DNA of 42,902 nt from Pseudoalteromonas sp. S2755 (GTDB lineage: Bacteria; Pseudomonadota; Gammaproteobacteria; Enterobacterales; Alteromonadaceae), in the NCBI RefSeq assembly GCF_005886535.1, contig NZ_PNDS01000120.1:1-42902 (forward strand), in the 5' to 3' direction. The notes beneath the pieces were generated by a model. It was not told the DNA's origin. It searched no databases and was given only the letters and a program-made list of their open reading frames with translations. Of this stretch, positions 1 to 9,301 are shown in pieces. The translations under genes and the position numbers were made by a program. Position 1 is the first letter of the stretch; the number at the start of each line of letters is the position of its first letter.

Positions 1-1
1 A

Positions 2-140
2 AATTTGAAGGGTGAAATAGCATATTAGCTTCGTTAAAAATTTCTCATTTAGAACAACTAAATAGCAAAATTTTTGCCTTGCTACTAAAGCTATTTCCCC
101 GCTTCAAGATAGATCATTTACTTAATACAACTGGTATTAA
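2..140 (+). repeat. Palindromic dispersed repeat (MITE-like), copy 1, left end cut by the window edge
   Basis: Bases 2-77 match 42827-42902 at the other end of the window in the same orientation, with two mismatches (positions 65 and 72). The element ends at 131-140 with CTGGTATTAA, the reverse complement of the TTAATACCAATTG-type start seen at 42798. Combining the two partial copies gives an element of about 168 bp. Its two ends are imperfect inverted repeats of about 50 bp, sharing TTAATACCA, ATTAA, TTGAAG and GAAATAGC. There is no open frame, so this looks like a non-autonomous, MITE-like intergenic repeat. It lies just past the dgkA terminator. Confidence 0.8.
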
Positions 141-141
141 T

Positions 142-175
142 AAAAATGGCGGCTAAAAATTTAGCCGCCATTTTT
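142..175. terminator. Intrinsic terminator downstream of dgkA
   Basis: A 14-bp perfect stem (AAAAATGGCGGCTA at 142-155 with its complement at 162-175) closes a six-base loop. On the minus strand the stem is followed by the T-run made by its own A-rich arm, which suits the end of the dgkA transcript. The symmetry would also allow it to work on the plus strand. Confidence 0.85.
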
Positions 176-202
176 GTCTTAAACCTATGCTTAATCTTAG
201 CT

Positions 203-616
203 TTAGCCTACACCTAGGGTGTTGAACCACTCCACTGCGGCAGCTATCCAAATTAACGAGCTAATTAATAATGTCAGTGTAACGGCCGCTGATGCCATAT
301 CTTTTGCACGACCAGATAGCAAGTGGTGCTCGGTACTTACTCGATCTGTCAGCGCTTCGATTGCTGAGTTGATAAGTTCTATAACTAATATCAACAGTAC
401 GCTACCAACCAATAAGGCCCATTGAGCAATACTTTGTGCCAATATGATTGATAAAGGAAGACTTGCCACCAGTAACCACGTTTCTTGTCTAAATGCCGAC
501 TCTTCTTTATATGCTGCTTTCATTCCTTTCGCTGAGCAATGTGTTGCTTTGATTATTCGCGCAAGCCCTGTGCCATTTGGTTTGTTGGTATCCGTTGTCT
601 TGATCTTTATCGACAT
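203..616 (-). CDS. dgkA: Diacylglycerol kinase DgkA
   Basis: This is the small integral-membrane kinase that phosphorylates diacylglycerol with ATP, recycling the lipid released during membrane-derived oligosaccharide or lipopolysaccharide modification. The 137-residue protein follows E. coli DgkA (122 residues) closely after a longer polar N-terminus of about 15 residues. Visible family signatures are ARIIKA at the amphipathic start, EESAFRQE (metal and substrate acid near E39), ELINSAIEALTDR with acids at E80 and E87, and SGRAKDMASAAV. Three membrane helices can be placed at about 46-61, 66-86 and 109-129. The gene is monocistronic and ends just before a strong terminator. Assignment is by family resemblance and is secure. 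Confidence 0.95.
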   Translation of the reverse strand: MSIKIKTTDTNKPNGTGLARIIKATHCSAKGMKAAYKEESAFRQETWLLVASLPLSIILAQSIAQWALLVGSVLLILVIELINSAIEALTDRVSTEHHLLSGRAKDMASAAVTLTLLISSLIWIAAAVEWFNTLGVG

Positions 617-855
617 ATTCGCGATCCTGCGTTGGTAGTGTTCAATGGGGCGTTATTATACGAAGATCTGTTCGGTTCGACAGTGCTAAATTGTAAGAAT
701 ATTTGGTCCAACGGAAGGTATTTAAAACTGTATTAACATGTGTTGGTTATTAGATATAACCAAGAGTTTGAAGCCTGATTTTTTATAATGCATGACACTC
801 AATGACTCTAAGCGTTACACTATGAGAAGTATTAGTATTATCGGAAGTTCGTCAC

Positions 856-1677
856 ATGAGACATGAGATTTGGAATAAGTTACGCGAAGAAGCCAATGAA
901 TTGGTCGCTCGCGAACCATTGCTTGCTAGTCACGTTTACTCGAGTATTTTAAATCACGAGTGTCTTGGTTCTGCATTAAGCTTTATCGTTGCAAACAAGT
1001 TGGCGGATGCCGTGGTGTCAGCATTTACAATTCGTGAGTTGTTCGATCAGGCCTTTGTGCATTGCGATACCATGCTGACTCATGTTGCACATGATATAAA
1101 AGCCGTTAAAGATCGCGACCCAGCTGCCGATAGTTATCTCAACGTAATCTTAAATCTGAAAGGTTTTCATGCAATCCAAGCACATAGATTGGCATACTGC
1201 CTCTGGCGTCAAGACAGAAAGGAGTTGGCTCGCTTTATACAGAGTAGAACCTCTGAAGTATTTGGTGTTGACATCCATCCTGCTTGTAAAGTCGGTCATG
1301 GTATTATGTTTGACCATGCGACTGGTATAGTTATTGGTGAAACCGCAGTTATTGAAGACAATGTTTCTATCCTACAATCAGTCACACTGGGTGGTACGGG
1401 TAACGAGCAGGGTGACCGTCACCCGAAAATTCGTGCCGGCGTATTGATTGGTGCGGGTGCCAAAGTACTTGGCAACATTGAAGTAGGAGAGGGCGCTCGA
1501 ATTGGAGCCGGTTCCGTTGTGCTTAGCCCTGTTGCACCGCATACCACTGTGGTGGGCGTTCCAGCTAAGGTGGTTGGTAAGCCGTCGTGCCCATGTCCTG
1601 CAGAGAGTATGAACCAAAACTTCTTAGAAGACGATGATAGGCTCGAAAATGAGTCTATCACTTCGGCGATGCTGTAA
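856..1677 (+). CDS. cysE: Serine O-acetyltransferase CysE
   Basis: CysE transfers acetyl from acetyl-CoA to L-serine, giving O-acetylserine, the committed step of cysteine synthesis in the cytoplasm. The 273 residues equal the E. coli length. The N-terminal helical domain covers about 1-135, and the left-handed beta-helix of hexapeptide repeats about 140-240. Catalytic D139 (in VDIHPA) and H154 (in FDHATG) are present, with H189 in GDRHPK. The C-terminal tail, which in the family carries the cysteine-feedback and CysK-binding region, is divergent and ends in AML, not the usual Ile. The start ATG follows a weak GGAAG. The upstream 240 bp contains a TATAAT at 784-789 but no convincing matching -35. 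Confidence 0.96.
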   Translation: MRHEIWNKLREEANELVAREPLLASHVYSSILNHECLGSALSFIVANKLADAVVSAFTIRELFDQAFVHCDTMLTHVAHDIKAVKDRDPAADSYLNVILNLKGFHAIQAHRLAYCLWRQDRKELARFIQSRTSEVFGVDIHPACKVGHGIMFDHATGIVIGETAVIEDNVSILQSVTLGGTGNEQGDRHPKIRAGVLIGAGAKVLGNIEVGEGARIGAGSVVLSPVAPHTTVVGVPAKVVGKPSCPCPAESMNQNFLEDDDRLENESITSAML

Positions 1678-1689
1678 GGTTATTAGATT

Positions 1690-1718
1690 AAAAATGGGGA
1701 AATCACTTCCCCATTTTT
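1690..1718. terminator. Bidirectional terminator between convergent cysE and xseA
   Basis: A 12-bp perfect stem (AAAAATGGGGAA at 1690-1701 with TTCCCCATTTTT at 1707-1718) has a five-base loop and T-runs on both strands. It lies between two genes that converge, so it probably ends both transcripts. Confidence 0.88.
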
Positions 1719-1726
1719 ATATCCTC

Positions 1727-3064
1727 TTATTGGGTTGCTTTTACCGTAGACACCACCTCACCATCAGCAAGTTGTGTGATTATCGGCTTTTCTGGGTCGA
1801 CATCCGCCACAGACTTAATCACTTTATCTTCCTGCTTGGCAATACTATAACCCCGAGCTAATACCGCCAGTGGGCTGACGCTGTCTAGTTTTGCGCTTGA
1901 TACCGCGAGTTGATGTCTTTGTGTGTTAAGCTTTTGCTCCATTGCATACTGCAACTTATCACCGAGTTGTGCGACCAATTGCTTGAATTGAGCGATCCTT
2001 TGCTCTGGATGTAATCGGTCAAATCTATGCTGCAGTAGATGAAATTGCGATTGCTTTTGACGTAAGTGATGGGCTTGAGCACGAATTAATCGCTGTTCTA
2101 ATTCATCAACTCGCTGTGTTTGCTGCATTAGTTGATTTTTAGGATGTTGTAGCTGCAGTCGAGCTTCAAAGTTTGCCAAACGCTGTGATGCACCTTCAAG
2201 GCGACGTTTAAAAGCTTGATTGAGATATTGTAGTAACTGTGAAGTACGCTGTTTTAGCGCTTCTGAATCTGGGCTCACTAATTCGGCGGCCGCCGATGGG
2301 GTTGGCGCTCTGATATCTGCGACATAGTCGGAAATGGTAGTATCTATTTCATGGCCTACTGCGCTTATCACCGGAATTGAGCTGGCAAAAATGGCCCTTG
2401 CGACTGGCTCCTCGTTAAAGCTCCATAAATCTTCTAATGAGCCGCCACCTCTACCAACGATCAATACGTCTACCTCGCGCCTAGCATTCGCCTGAGCGAT
2501 TTGTTTGCAAATCTGCTGCTTGGCTTCATCGCCTTGCACTAGGGCTGGGTAAATAACGACTTGTAACTGTGGGGCGCGACGTTTGAGTACAGTCAAAATA
2601 TCCTTGATGGCAGCGCCTGTCGCTGAGGTGACGACCCCCACGCGATTAATGACACTTGGCAAAGGCTTTTTGTGACTAGCCGAAAACAGGCCTTCTGCGG
2701 CTAGCTGCATTTTAAGGGCGTCAAACTGTTGCTTGAGCAAACCTTCACCGGCAGGGGCCATTTGTTCGACTATCAATTGATAGTCGCCTCGAGGCTCATA
2801 CACTGACACTCTAGCTTGTACCATTACCTGCTGACCGTTGGCTGGGCGATGGTTACAATAACGATTATTACCTCGCCACATGGCCGCTTTTATCTGTGCT
2901 TTGTCATCTTTTAGAGAAAAATACCAATGCCCTGAGGCCGGAGCAACAAAGTTTGAAATTTCTCCGGTGAGTTGTACAGAGGCAAAACCTTGTTCTAAGA
3001 GCGCGCGTATTTCTCTGTTAAGTCTTGATACAGAATAGGTTTTATTATTACTGGGGTATCCCAT
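1727..3064 (-). CDS. xseA: Exodeoxyribonuclease VII large subunit
   Basis: XseA is the catalytic and DNA-binding subunit of exonuclease VII, which degrades single-stranded DNA from both ends together with several XseB subunits. The N-terminal OB-fold covers about 10-105 (TVSRLN-like SVSRLN start, GEISNF, ASGHWYFSLKD), followed by the XseA catalytic core with the signatures VGRGGGSLEDLWSFN, SAVGHEIDTT and RAPTPSAAAEL, then a long coiled coil. The frame is open from GTG at 3076, but a GGAGG lies inside those first codons and is five bases ahead of an ATG at 3064. I therefore start there, giving 445 residues, a normal length. xseB is not adjacent. Confidence 0.95.
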   Translation of the reverse strand: MGYPSNNKTYSVSRLNREIRALLEQGFASVQLTGEISNFVAPASGHWYFSLKDDKAQIKAAMWRGNNRYCNHRPANGQQVMVQARVSVYEPRGDYQLIVEQMAPAGEGLLKQQFDALKMQLAAEGLFSASHKKPLPSVINRVGVVTSATGAAIKDILTVLKRRAPQLQVVIYPALVQGDEAKQQICKQIAQANARREVDVLIVGRGGGSLEDLWSFNEEPVARAIFASSIPVISAVGHEIDTTISDYVADIRAPTPSAAAELVSPDSEALKQRTSQLLQYLNQAFKRRLEGASQRLANFEARLQLQHPKNQLMQQTQRVDELEQRLIRAQAHHLRQKQSQFHLLQHRFDRLHPEQRIAQFKQLVAQLGDKLQYAMEQKLNTQRHQLAVSSAKLDSVSPLAVLARGYSIAKQEDKVIKSVADVDPEKPIITQLADGEVVSTVKATQ

Positions 3065-3132
3065 GTTGGCCTCCACAAAAAATTCACAGTCACTTTATCA
3101 CATTTTTTGCTAAATTTTATTTACTCCCATAA

Positions 3133-4665
<1,533 letters not shown>

Positions 4666-4683
4666 GCCTCAAGGCGTGTTTCT

Positions 4684-4710
4684 GGGCTAGCAAGTTGCTA
4701 GCCCTTATTA
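4684..4710 (+). terminator. Hairpin in the guaB-guaA gap, possible attenuator
   Basis: A 10-bp perfect inverted repeat (GGGCTAGCAA at 4684-4693 with TTGCTAGCCC at 4695-4704) is followed by TTATTACTTTT, an interrupted T-run. It may act as a partial terminator that lowers guaA relative to guaB, or as an mRNA 3'-end stabiliser. This role is inferred from shape only. Confidence 0.6.
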
Positions 4711-4770
4711 CTTTTGATAGAGACGCAATGCGGCTTTATCCTGTTTAGTTCCTAACTAACGAGATTATCA

Positions 4771-6345
4771 ATGAGCAAAGATATCCACGATTCCCGAATT
4801 TTGATCTTAGACTTTGGTTCGCAATACACTCAGCTAATTGCACGTCGTGTACGTGAAATTGGTGTTTATTGTGAGCTTTGGGCTTGGGATGTGACAGAAG
4901 AGCAAATCCGTGAGTTCAATCCTCAAGGTATCATTCTATCAGGTGGCCCAGAGTCAACAACGCTTGAAGGTAGCCCAAAAGCACCAGATTACGTATTCGA
5001 AGCCGGTGTGCCTGTACTGGGTATCTGTTATGGTATGCAGACGATGGCAATGCAGCTTGGTGGTCAGGTACATAGCTCAGATAAAAAAGAATTCGGCTAC
5101 GCAAAAGTAGAGAAAGTAGGTGACTGTAAGCTATTTGAAGCGATTGAAGATCACATCGAAGATGGTGCAGGTTACCTAGACGTATGGATGAGCCATGGCG
5201 ATAAAGTTGCTAAAATTCCAGACACGTTCAAAACTTCAGCGAGAACGGATACTTGCCCTCATGCGGCAATGTCTTGGGAAGAAAAGCGTTTCTACGGTGT
5301 ACAGTTCCACCCAGAAGTAACGCATACTCAGCAAGGTTTGCGATTACTAGAGCGTTTTGCAATTGATATCTGTAGTTGTGAAAAACTATGGACGCCTGAG
5401 CAAATCATTGAAGATGCAATTGAGCGTATCAAAGAGAAAGTAGGGGATGACGAGGTTATCCTTGGATTATCTGGTGGTGTTGATTCATCAGTGGTTGCAA
5501 TGCTTATTCACCGTGCGATTGGCGACAAGCTAACCTGTGTATTTGTTGATAATGGCCTACTACGCTTGAATGAAGGCCAGCAAGTAATGGATATGTTCGG
5601 TGATAAGTTTGGTCTGAACATCATCAAGGTAGAAGCTGAAGATCGTTTCCTTAACGCGCTTAACGGCTTAAATGATCCTGAAGACAAACGTAAAGCAATT
5701 GGTCACACCTTTATTGAAGTATTCGATGAGCAAGCCAGCCAGCGCGTAAACGCGAAATGGTTAGCGCAGGGTACAATTTACCCTGATGTTATCGAATCGG
5801 CAGCATCTAAAACAGGTAAAGCGCATGTGATCAAGTCTCACCACAATGTGGGTGGATTACCTGAAGATATGGAGCTTGGTCTGGTTGAGCCACTGCGTGA
5901 ACTATTTAAAGATGAAGTTCGCAAGATTGGTCTAGAGCTTGGCCTACCGTATGACATGCTTTATCGTCACCCGTTCCCAGGTCCAGGTCTTGGTGTTCGT
6001 GTACTTGGCGAAATCAAGAAAGAATACTGTGACTTACTGCGCCGTGCTGACGCTATCTTCATTGAAGAACTACATAAAGCGGATCTATACCACAAAGTAT
6101 CTCAAGCATTTGCTGTGTTCCTACCAGTACGCTCTGTTGGCGTGATGGGTGATGCACGCAAATACGATTGGGTGATCTCACTACGTTGTGTTGAAACTAT
6201 CGACTTTATGACGGCACGTTGGTCACATTTACCATACGAGCTACTAGGTCACGTTTCAAATCGTATCATCAATGAAATCGATGGTATTTCTCGCGTGGTT
6301 TACGATGTATCAGGTAAGCCGCCAGCGACAATCGAGTGGGAATAG
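4771..6345 (+). CDS. guaA: GMP synthase (glutamine-hydrolysing)
   Basis: GuaA converts XMP to GMP using ATP and ammonia taken from glutamine. The N-terminal class-I glutamine amidotransferase domain (about 8-205) has the triad C86 (GICYGMQ), H180 and E182 (FHPEV). The ATP-pyrophosphatase domain has the PP-loop SGGVDSS at 234-240. The C-terminal dimerisation domain includes [11 protein letters not shown] and ends KPPATIEWE, the family hallmark. Length is 524 residues (E. coli 525). It lies 105 bp after guaB in the same direction and ends at a strong terminator. Confidence 0.97.
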   Translation: MSKDIHDSRILILDFGSQYTQLIARRVREIGVYCELWAWDVTEEQIREFNPQGIILSGGPESTTLEGSPKAPDYVFEAGVPVLGICYGMQTMAMQLGGQVHSSDKKEFGYAKVEKVGDCKLFEAIEDHIEDGAGYLDVWMSHGDKVAKIPDTFKTSARTDTCPHAAMSWEEKRFYGVQFHPEVTHTQQGLRLLERFAIDICSCEKLWTPEQIIEDAIERIKEKVGDDEVILGLSGGVDSSVVAMLIHRAIGDKLTCVFVDNGLLRLNEGQQVMDMFGDKFGLNIIKVEAEDRFLNALNGLNDPEDKRKAIGHTFIEVFDEQASQRVNAKWLAQGTIYPDVIESAASKTGKAHVIKSHHNVGGLPEDMELGLVEPLRELFKDEVRKIGLELGLPYDMLYRHPFPGPGLGVRVLGEIKKEYCDLLRRADAIFIEELHKADLYHKVSQAFAVFLPVRSVGVMGDARKYDWVISLRCVETIDFMTARWSHLPYELLGHVSNRIINEIDGISRVVYDVSGKPPATIEWE

Positions 6346-6386
6346 ACTTGGTTGTAAAAACCTAACCTAGTTTTCGTTAGATTAAT

Positions 6387-6420
6387 AAAAGGCCAGTCAG
6401 TATTTCTGACTGGCTTTTTT
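6387..6420 (+). terminator. Intrinsic terminator of guaA
   Basis: A 9-bp perfect stem (GCCAGTCAG at 6392-6400, CTGACTGGC at 6406-6414) with a TATTT loop is followed by six T. It marks the end of the guaBA unit and the left edge of the accessory region. Confidence 0.92.
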
Positions 6421-6730
6421 ATGAATTTTTACTTTTTTAAAAAGCCTTGCTGAGGGTATTTGATGTCTTCGCAGTGATGTTTATTGTGATGCTGACCTGC
6501 TATTTTTTGGTCTGCTATTTTTTGGGCTGTGACTGCACAGCACCGCATTTCACATATATCAAACCGATTATGGTGAATCTGTAACTTGTTTCTGGGCAGA
6601 AATGAGTTTGGACGAATGCGTGCTTTGTGTCGTTCGGATTAGCTCTCTATGCGTTAACCAACTCACGAAAGTAGACGCTTACTATGCTAGATTAAAGAAG
6701 CTTAACAGGATAAGTATACGGTTTACACAA
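6421..6730. other. Non-coding stretch before the HEPN-like gene
   Basis: No recognisable gene was found. The frame of the following gene is open back to an ATG at 6602, but the 43 extra residues are cysteine-rich, resemble nothing known to me and have no Shine-Dalgarno, so I treat them as untranslated. The stretch contains a short tandem repeat at 6497-6525. Confidence 0.5.
6497..6525 (+). repeat. Two tandem copies of a 14-bp motif
   Basis: CTGCTATTTTTTGG occurs at 6497-6510 and again at 6512-6525, with one T between (period 15). This is a small duplication in AT-rich intergenic DNA. No function can be read from it. Confidence 0.7.
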
Positions 6731-7814
6731 ATGGAACAAACAATGAACTCTTTAAAGCCAGATCCTACGGTTCATAAAGCTTTAATTTCAACAACGAGCA
6801 GAATGGTTGGAGAATATGAAAATGATTATGTATATATTGGTCATGCATGGCCTCAACTAAACAGCTCTTCAACTTCAAGGTTTGAAGAAAGCCCAGCATC
6901 TAGAAATGCGTATGTAGCGGCTTTTAGAACAGAAGCATACGATAAAAAGGCTGGGATTGTGATACCAACTTATGGTTATGTGGGCGACTTACTTTGTTCT
7001 CATTTATCCGTTCTTTTTGGGAAAAGGTTTGATTTTCATGGTTTAACAGAAAGTAGTGGAATGTATGCAACCCCCCGAACTTAACCAATACAACACTTTA
7101 TGTAATCACCGATTGCCGATTAACTCACATAAAGTAAGAAAGTCATTCTGCATTCCATTAAACATTACTCATTTCAATTTGATTGAGCGATTGTTTTCGG
7201 ATGAAAGCATAGACAAAAAGTTTCATTCAACTTTTCAATCAGGCTGTAAGTTTTACTACCAAGCTCTTCAAGCCTTTGAAAAAGATCCTGAAACCGCGTA
7301 TTTAAATCTTATAACAGTAGGAGAGTTACTTAGTGGTTACTATCAATACGAAAAGGAAGATTTGATTGATGAAAAAATGCAAGAAACATTAACTCAAATA
7401 AGAAACGGGTTAGAAAACGGAGATAAATTAGCAAACCAAGTGCTTAGTAGAATGCTTTCAATAAAGCGAAAGTTTGTAAAAACTATTTATCGACTAATTA
7501 ATGATGATTTTTATATTTCGTCTGAAAGTGAGCGAGACTTTAGCATTTTTACTAAAGAAAACTTCGAATCAAGCATTGCGGCAGCTTATGACTTAAGAAG
7601 TAAATATGTCCATACAGGGGTTTCATTTGGACGATGGATTGAAGCTAGAGCAGACCTAAGTGATTTACAATTTGGAAAACCCGTCGAGGAAGACAAGGAG
7701 TATGCAAAAATACTTGCTAAAGCTCCTACATTAGTAGGGCTTGAAAGGACAATGCGTTATTGCCTCTTAAGTTTTCTTAGCGAAATAGAAATCGAAATAC
7801 CGCATGAGTTGTAA
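6731..7814 (+). pseudogene. Frameshifted gene for a putative HEPN-domain protein
   Basis: Two overlapping open frames form one gene. The first runs from ATG 6731 (or ATG 6743, with GGAA five bases ahead) to a stop at 7082-7084. The second covers the rest, to 7814. Reading one C fewer in the C6 run at 7071-7076 joins them seamlessly (MYATP then ELNQYNT) into about 360 residues. I do not recognise the N-terminal 110 residues. The C-terminal half is helical and contains LRSKYVHTG, an R-x4-H motif (R codon at 7596, H codon at 7611) followed by T-G, typical of HEPN ribonuclease folds such as the ApeA-like group. HEPN proteins with this motif often act as RNases in toxin-antitoxin or anti-phage systems, so such a role is inferred here. 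The gene is visibly more AT-rich than its neighbours, lies beside tRNA-Trp and transposase debris, and has no obvious antitoxin partner. Confidence 0.6.
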
Positions 7815-7945
7815 TAACATTATATATTGAAGCAACTTATTTTATCGGCTGAAGACAAATCGCTGACACCCACTACTAATTTGTACCTTCCTAAGATACC
7901 ACCTAAGCTTTAACTCTGCACTCAAAGGATTGAGGAGGCCTAACA

Positions 7946-8278
7946 ATGGCTACTGCCCGTAAAAACAACTCAGTTTAACCGACACCAAATACTACCACTG
8001 TATCTCCCGTTGCGTAAGGCGCGCGTTTCTGTGCGGTGAAGATAAATTTACCGGAAAATCTTACGAACACCGCCGTGATTGGGTTGGAGAAAAGCTCCTG
8101 ATGTTGGGCTCCGTGTTTTGTATTGATATCTGTGCTTATGCCGTGATGAGTAATCATACTCACTGTTGATGATAAAAAAGCTAAGCGTCTGTCGGATAAA
8201 GCAGTTGTGATACGGTGGCATAAGCTGTTTAAAGGTAATTGGATAACACGTAAGCTTACCGAGGGTGAGTGGGAATAA
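7946..8278 (+). pseudogene. Decayed Y1 (HUH) transposase, REP-associated / IS200-like type
   Basis: Starting at ATG 7946 (GAGGAGG at 7932-7938), the peptide MATARKN is followed by a frame change near 7968. The next frame reads LTDTKYYHCISRCVRRAFLC, GEDKFTGKSYEHRRDWV and AVMSNHTHC, then meets stops at 8167. The original frame resumes at 8165 as VDDKKAKRLSDKAVVIRWH and ends at 8278 after GEWE. This is the N-terminal part of a transposase family common in Pseudoalteromonas and Shewanella. NHTH carries the HUH metal-binding pair. The C-terminal half with the catalytic tyrosine is missing, and there are at least two frame changes, so the gene is dead. Terminal repeats of a mobile element were not recognised. 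Confidence 0.85.
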
Positions 8279-8310
8279 TGGCTCTAAAATGAGTTAGCAC
8301 CCAGCTTAAG

Positions 8311-8343
8311 AAAAGGGCGAATATGATAAATATTCGCCATTTT
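8311..8343 (+). terminator. Terminator-like hairpin between the transposase relic and tRNA-Trp
   Basis: A 9-bp perfect stem (GGCGAATAT at 8316-8324, ATATTCGCC at 8330-8338) has a five-base loop, is preceded by AAAA and is followed by ATTTTGCTT. It would insulate the tRNA promoter from transcription of the accessory region. Confidence 0.65.
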
Positions 8344-8386
8344 GCTTGTTTTAGAAGCAGTTGAATCAAAAAAGTGATTTTTTCAC

Positions 8387-8414
8387 TTTACCTTTCAAAA
8401 AAGCGCTTTATAAT
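8387..8414 (+). promoter_or_regulatory. Sigma-70 promoter of tRNA-Trp
   Basis: TTTACC (8387-8392) and a perfect TATAAT (8409-8414) are 16 bases apart. The next bases, GCGTCG, make a GC-rich discriminator of the kind found at stringently controlled stable-RNA promoters. The tRNA begins 14 bases past the -10 element. The downstream holD-rimI pair may be read from the same promoter. Confidence 0.75.
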
Positions 8415-8427
8415 GCGTCGACATTGC

Positions 8428-8504
8428 AGGGGCGTAGTTCCAATTGGTAGAACAGCGGTCTCCAAAACCGATGGTTGCGGGTTCGAGTCCTGCCGCCCCT
8501 GCCA
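8428..8504 (+). tRNA. trpT: tRNA-Trp (anticodon CCA)
   Basis: The acceptor stem AGGGGCG (8428-8434) pairs with CGCCCCT, followed by discriminator G and an encoded CCA. The anticodon loop CTCCAAA and the T-loop GTTCGAGTC are as in E. coli tRNA-Trp. The D-loop has one extra base relative to E. coli (TTCCAATTGG). The gene is at the right edge of the accessory region, a position often used by mobile DNA. I saw no second copy of the tRNA 3' end in the flanking accessory DNA. Confidence 0.95.
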
Positions 8505-8568
8505 CTTCTTATTTTGCACTTCGCATTTTTTCAAAGTAAACTCCCTTAAAAAAGTAAACTGCTTAGCC

Positions 8569-8865
8569 ATGAATCCGATTTACGCAGATATTCTTGATAT
8601 TGTACCGCTAAAGCTAAATTCTACATTTGCACATCTTGACCCTAACGCTGTTGTTGCTACTGATGTGAATGAGCTTCAGCAAGTCGTTTTACCAGCTGTT
8701 TTGTTGCAGGACTTGGAATTGGTCATGGGTAGAAAAATTGAGGTTGTCATGGGCAACACGATTGCACTTGAGAATAACCAGTTAAGTTTGCCGAGTGCAC
8801 AACTAAGTACGGCTCAAAAGCGTGAGTTGTGGCAATTAATCTGGAGTCAGCAAGATGCAAGTTAA
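8569..8865 (+). CDS. holD: Probable DNA polymerase III psi subunit (HolD-like)
   Basis: This is a 98-residue protein directly upstream of rimI and overlapping it by 11 bp. holD-rimI is the conserved order in Gammaproteobacteria, and that context is the main support. The C-terminus has KRELWQLIW, matching the terminal psi pattern of Ala-Leu-Trp-Gln-x-Ile. The N-terminus YADILDIVPLKL resembles the short N-terminal segment by which psi binds the clamp loader. It is shorter than E. coli psi (137). The frame is open upstream through the tRNA gene, but translation must start after the tRNA, so ATG 8569 is used. Psi links the clamp loader to chi and SSB. Confidence 0.65.
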   Translation: MNPIYADILDIVPLKLNSTFAHLDPNAVVATDVNELQQVVLPAVLLQDLELVMGRKIEVVMGNTIALENNQLSLPSAQLSTAQKRELWQLIWSQQDAS

Positions 8866-9301
8866 GCAAGGTGGTTTACTGCAGTTTCCACTTAATGAGA
8901 TTATGCAAGTAGAGCAAGCTTGTCATGCTTTTCCTTGGAGTGAGAAAACCATGCAGTCTTGCCTTCACGGTCGTTACTTTAATACGGCTATTGTCGATGG
9001 TAATACGCTGGTGGGCTTTTACGTTGCTGAGCGTGCGGGCCCAGACTTAACCTTGATGGATATTTGTATTCGTCCTAATTACCAAGGGAAGGGCTACGCG
9101 AAGCCATTAATGGAAGATTTGTTAGCGCAAGCGGAGAGCTTGCAAGCAGAAAATATCTTCCTTGAAGTTAGAGCGTCAAACACTGCAGCAATCGCGTTAT
9201 ATCATCGTTATGGTTTTGTCGAAATGGGCTTGAGAAAAAACTACTACCCAAGCACTCATGGCCATGAAGATGCAATGCTCATGGCTTTACCATTAGCCTA
9301 A
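8855..9301 (+). CDS. rimI: Ribosomal protein S18-alanine N-acetyltransferase
   Basis: RimI is a GNAT enzyme that acetylates the N-terminal alanine of ribosomal protein S18. The 148-residue protein shows the acetyl-CoA loop RPNYQGKGYAK (about 73-83), the catalytic acid E104 in FLEVRASNTAAI and the general-acid Y116 in ALYHRYGF, with the typical LRKNYYP near the C-terminus (E. coli 148 residues). It overlaps the holD-like gene by 11 bp, indicating translational coupling. Its 3' end overlaps the convergent histidine kinase gene by 9 bp. Confidence 0.93.
   Translation: MQVKQGGLLQFPLNEIMQVEQACHAFPWSEKTMQSCLHGRYFNTAIVDGNTLVGFYVAERAGPDLTLMDICIRPNYQGKGYAKPLMEDLLAQAESLQAENIFLEVRASNTAAIALYHRYGFVEMGLRKNYYPSTHGHEDAMLMALPLA

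Noticed and set aside
784..789. cysE promoter from the TATAAT at 784-789
   Set aside because: The nearest TTGAAG (768-773) is only ten bases away and no -35 at 16-18 bases fits.
6640..6680. Integron attC-like core (GTTAACC near CGTTAACC)
   Set aside because: It does not fit GTTRRRY and there is no matching inverse core at cassette distance.
7975..8163. Minus-strand open frame of 62 codons
   Set aside because: It is the complement of the transposase relic, whose plus-strand peptide clearly matches a known family.
8428..8504. tRNA-Trp as attachment site of an integrative element
   Set aside because: No copy of the tRNA 3' end was found in the neighbouring DNA and there is no integrase gene.
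8374..8568. Long N-terminal extension of the holD-like gene
   Set aside because: The open frame runs through the promoter and the whole tRNA-Trp gene. The first sensible start after the tRNA is ATG 8569.
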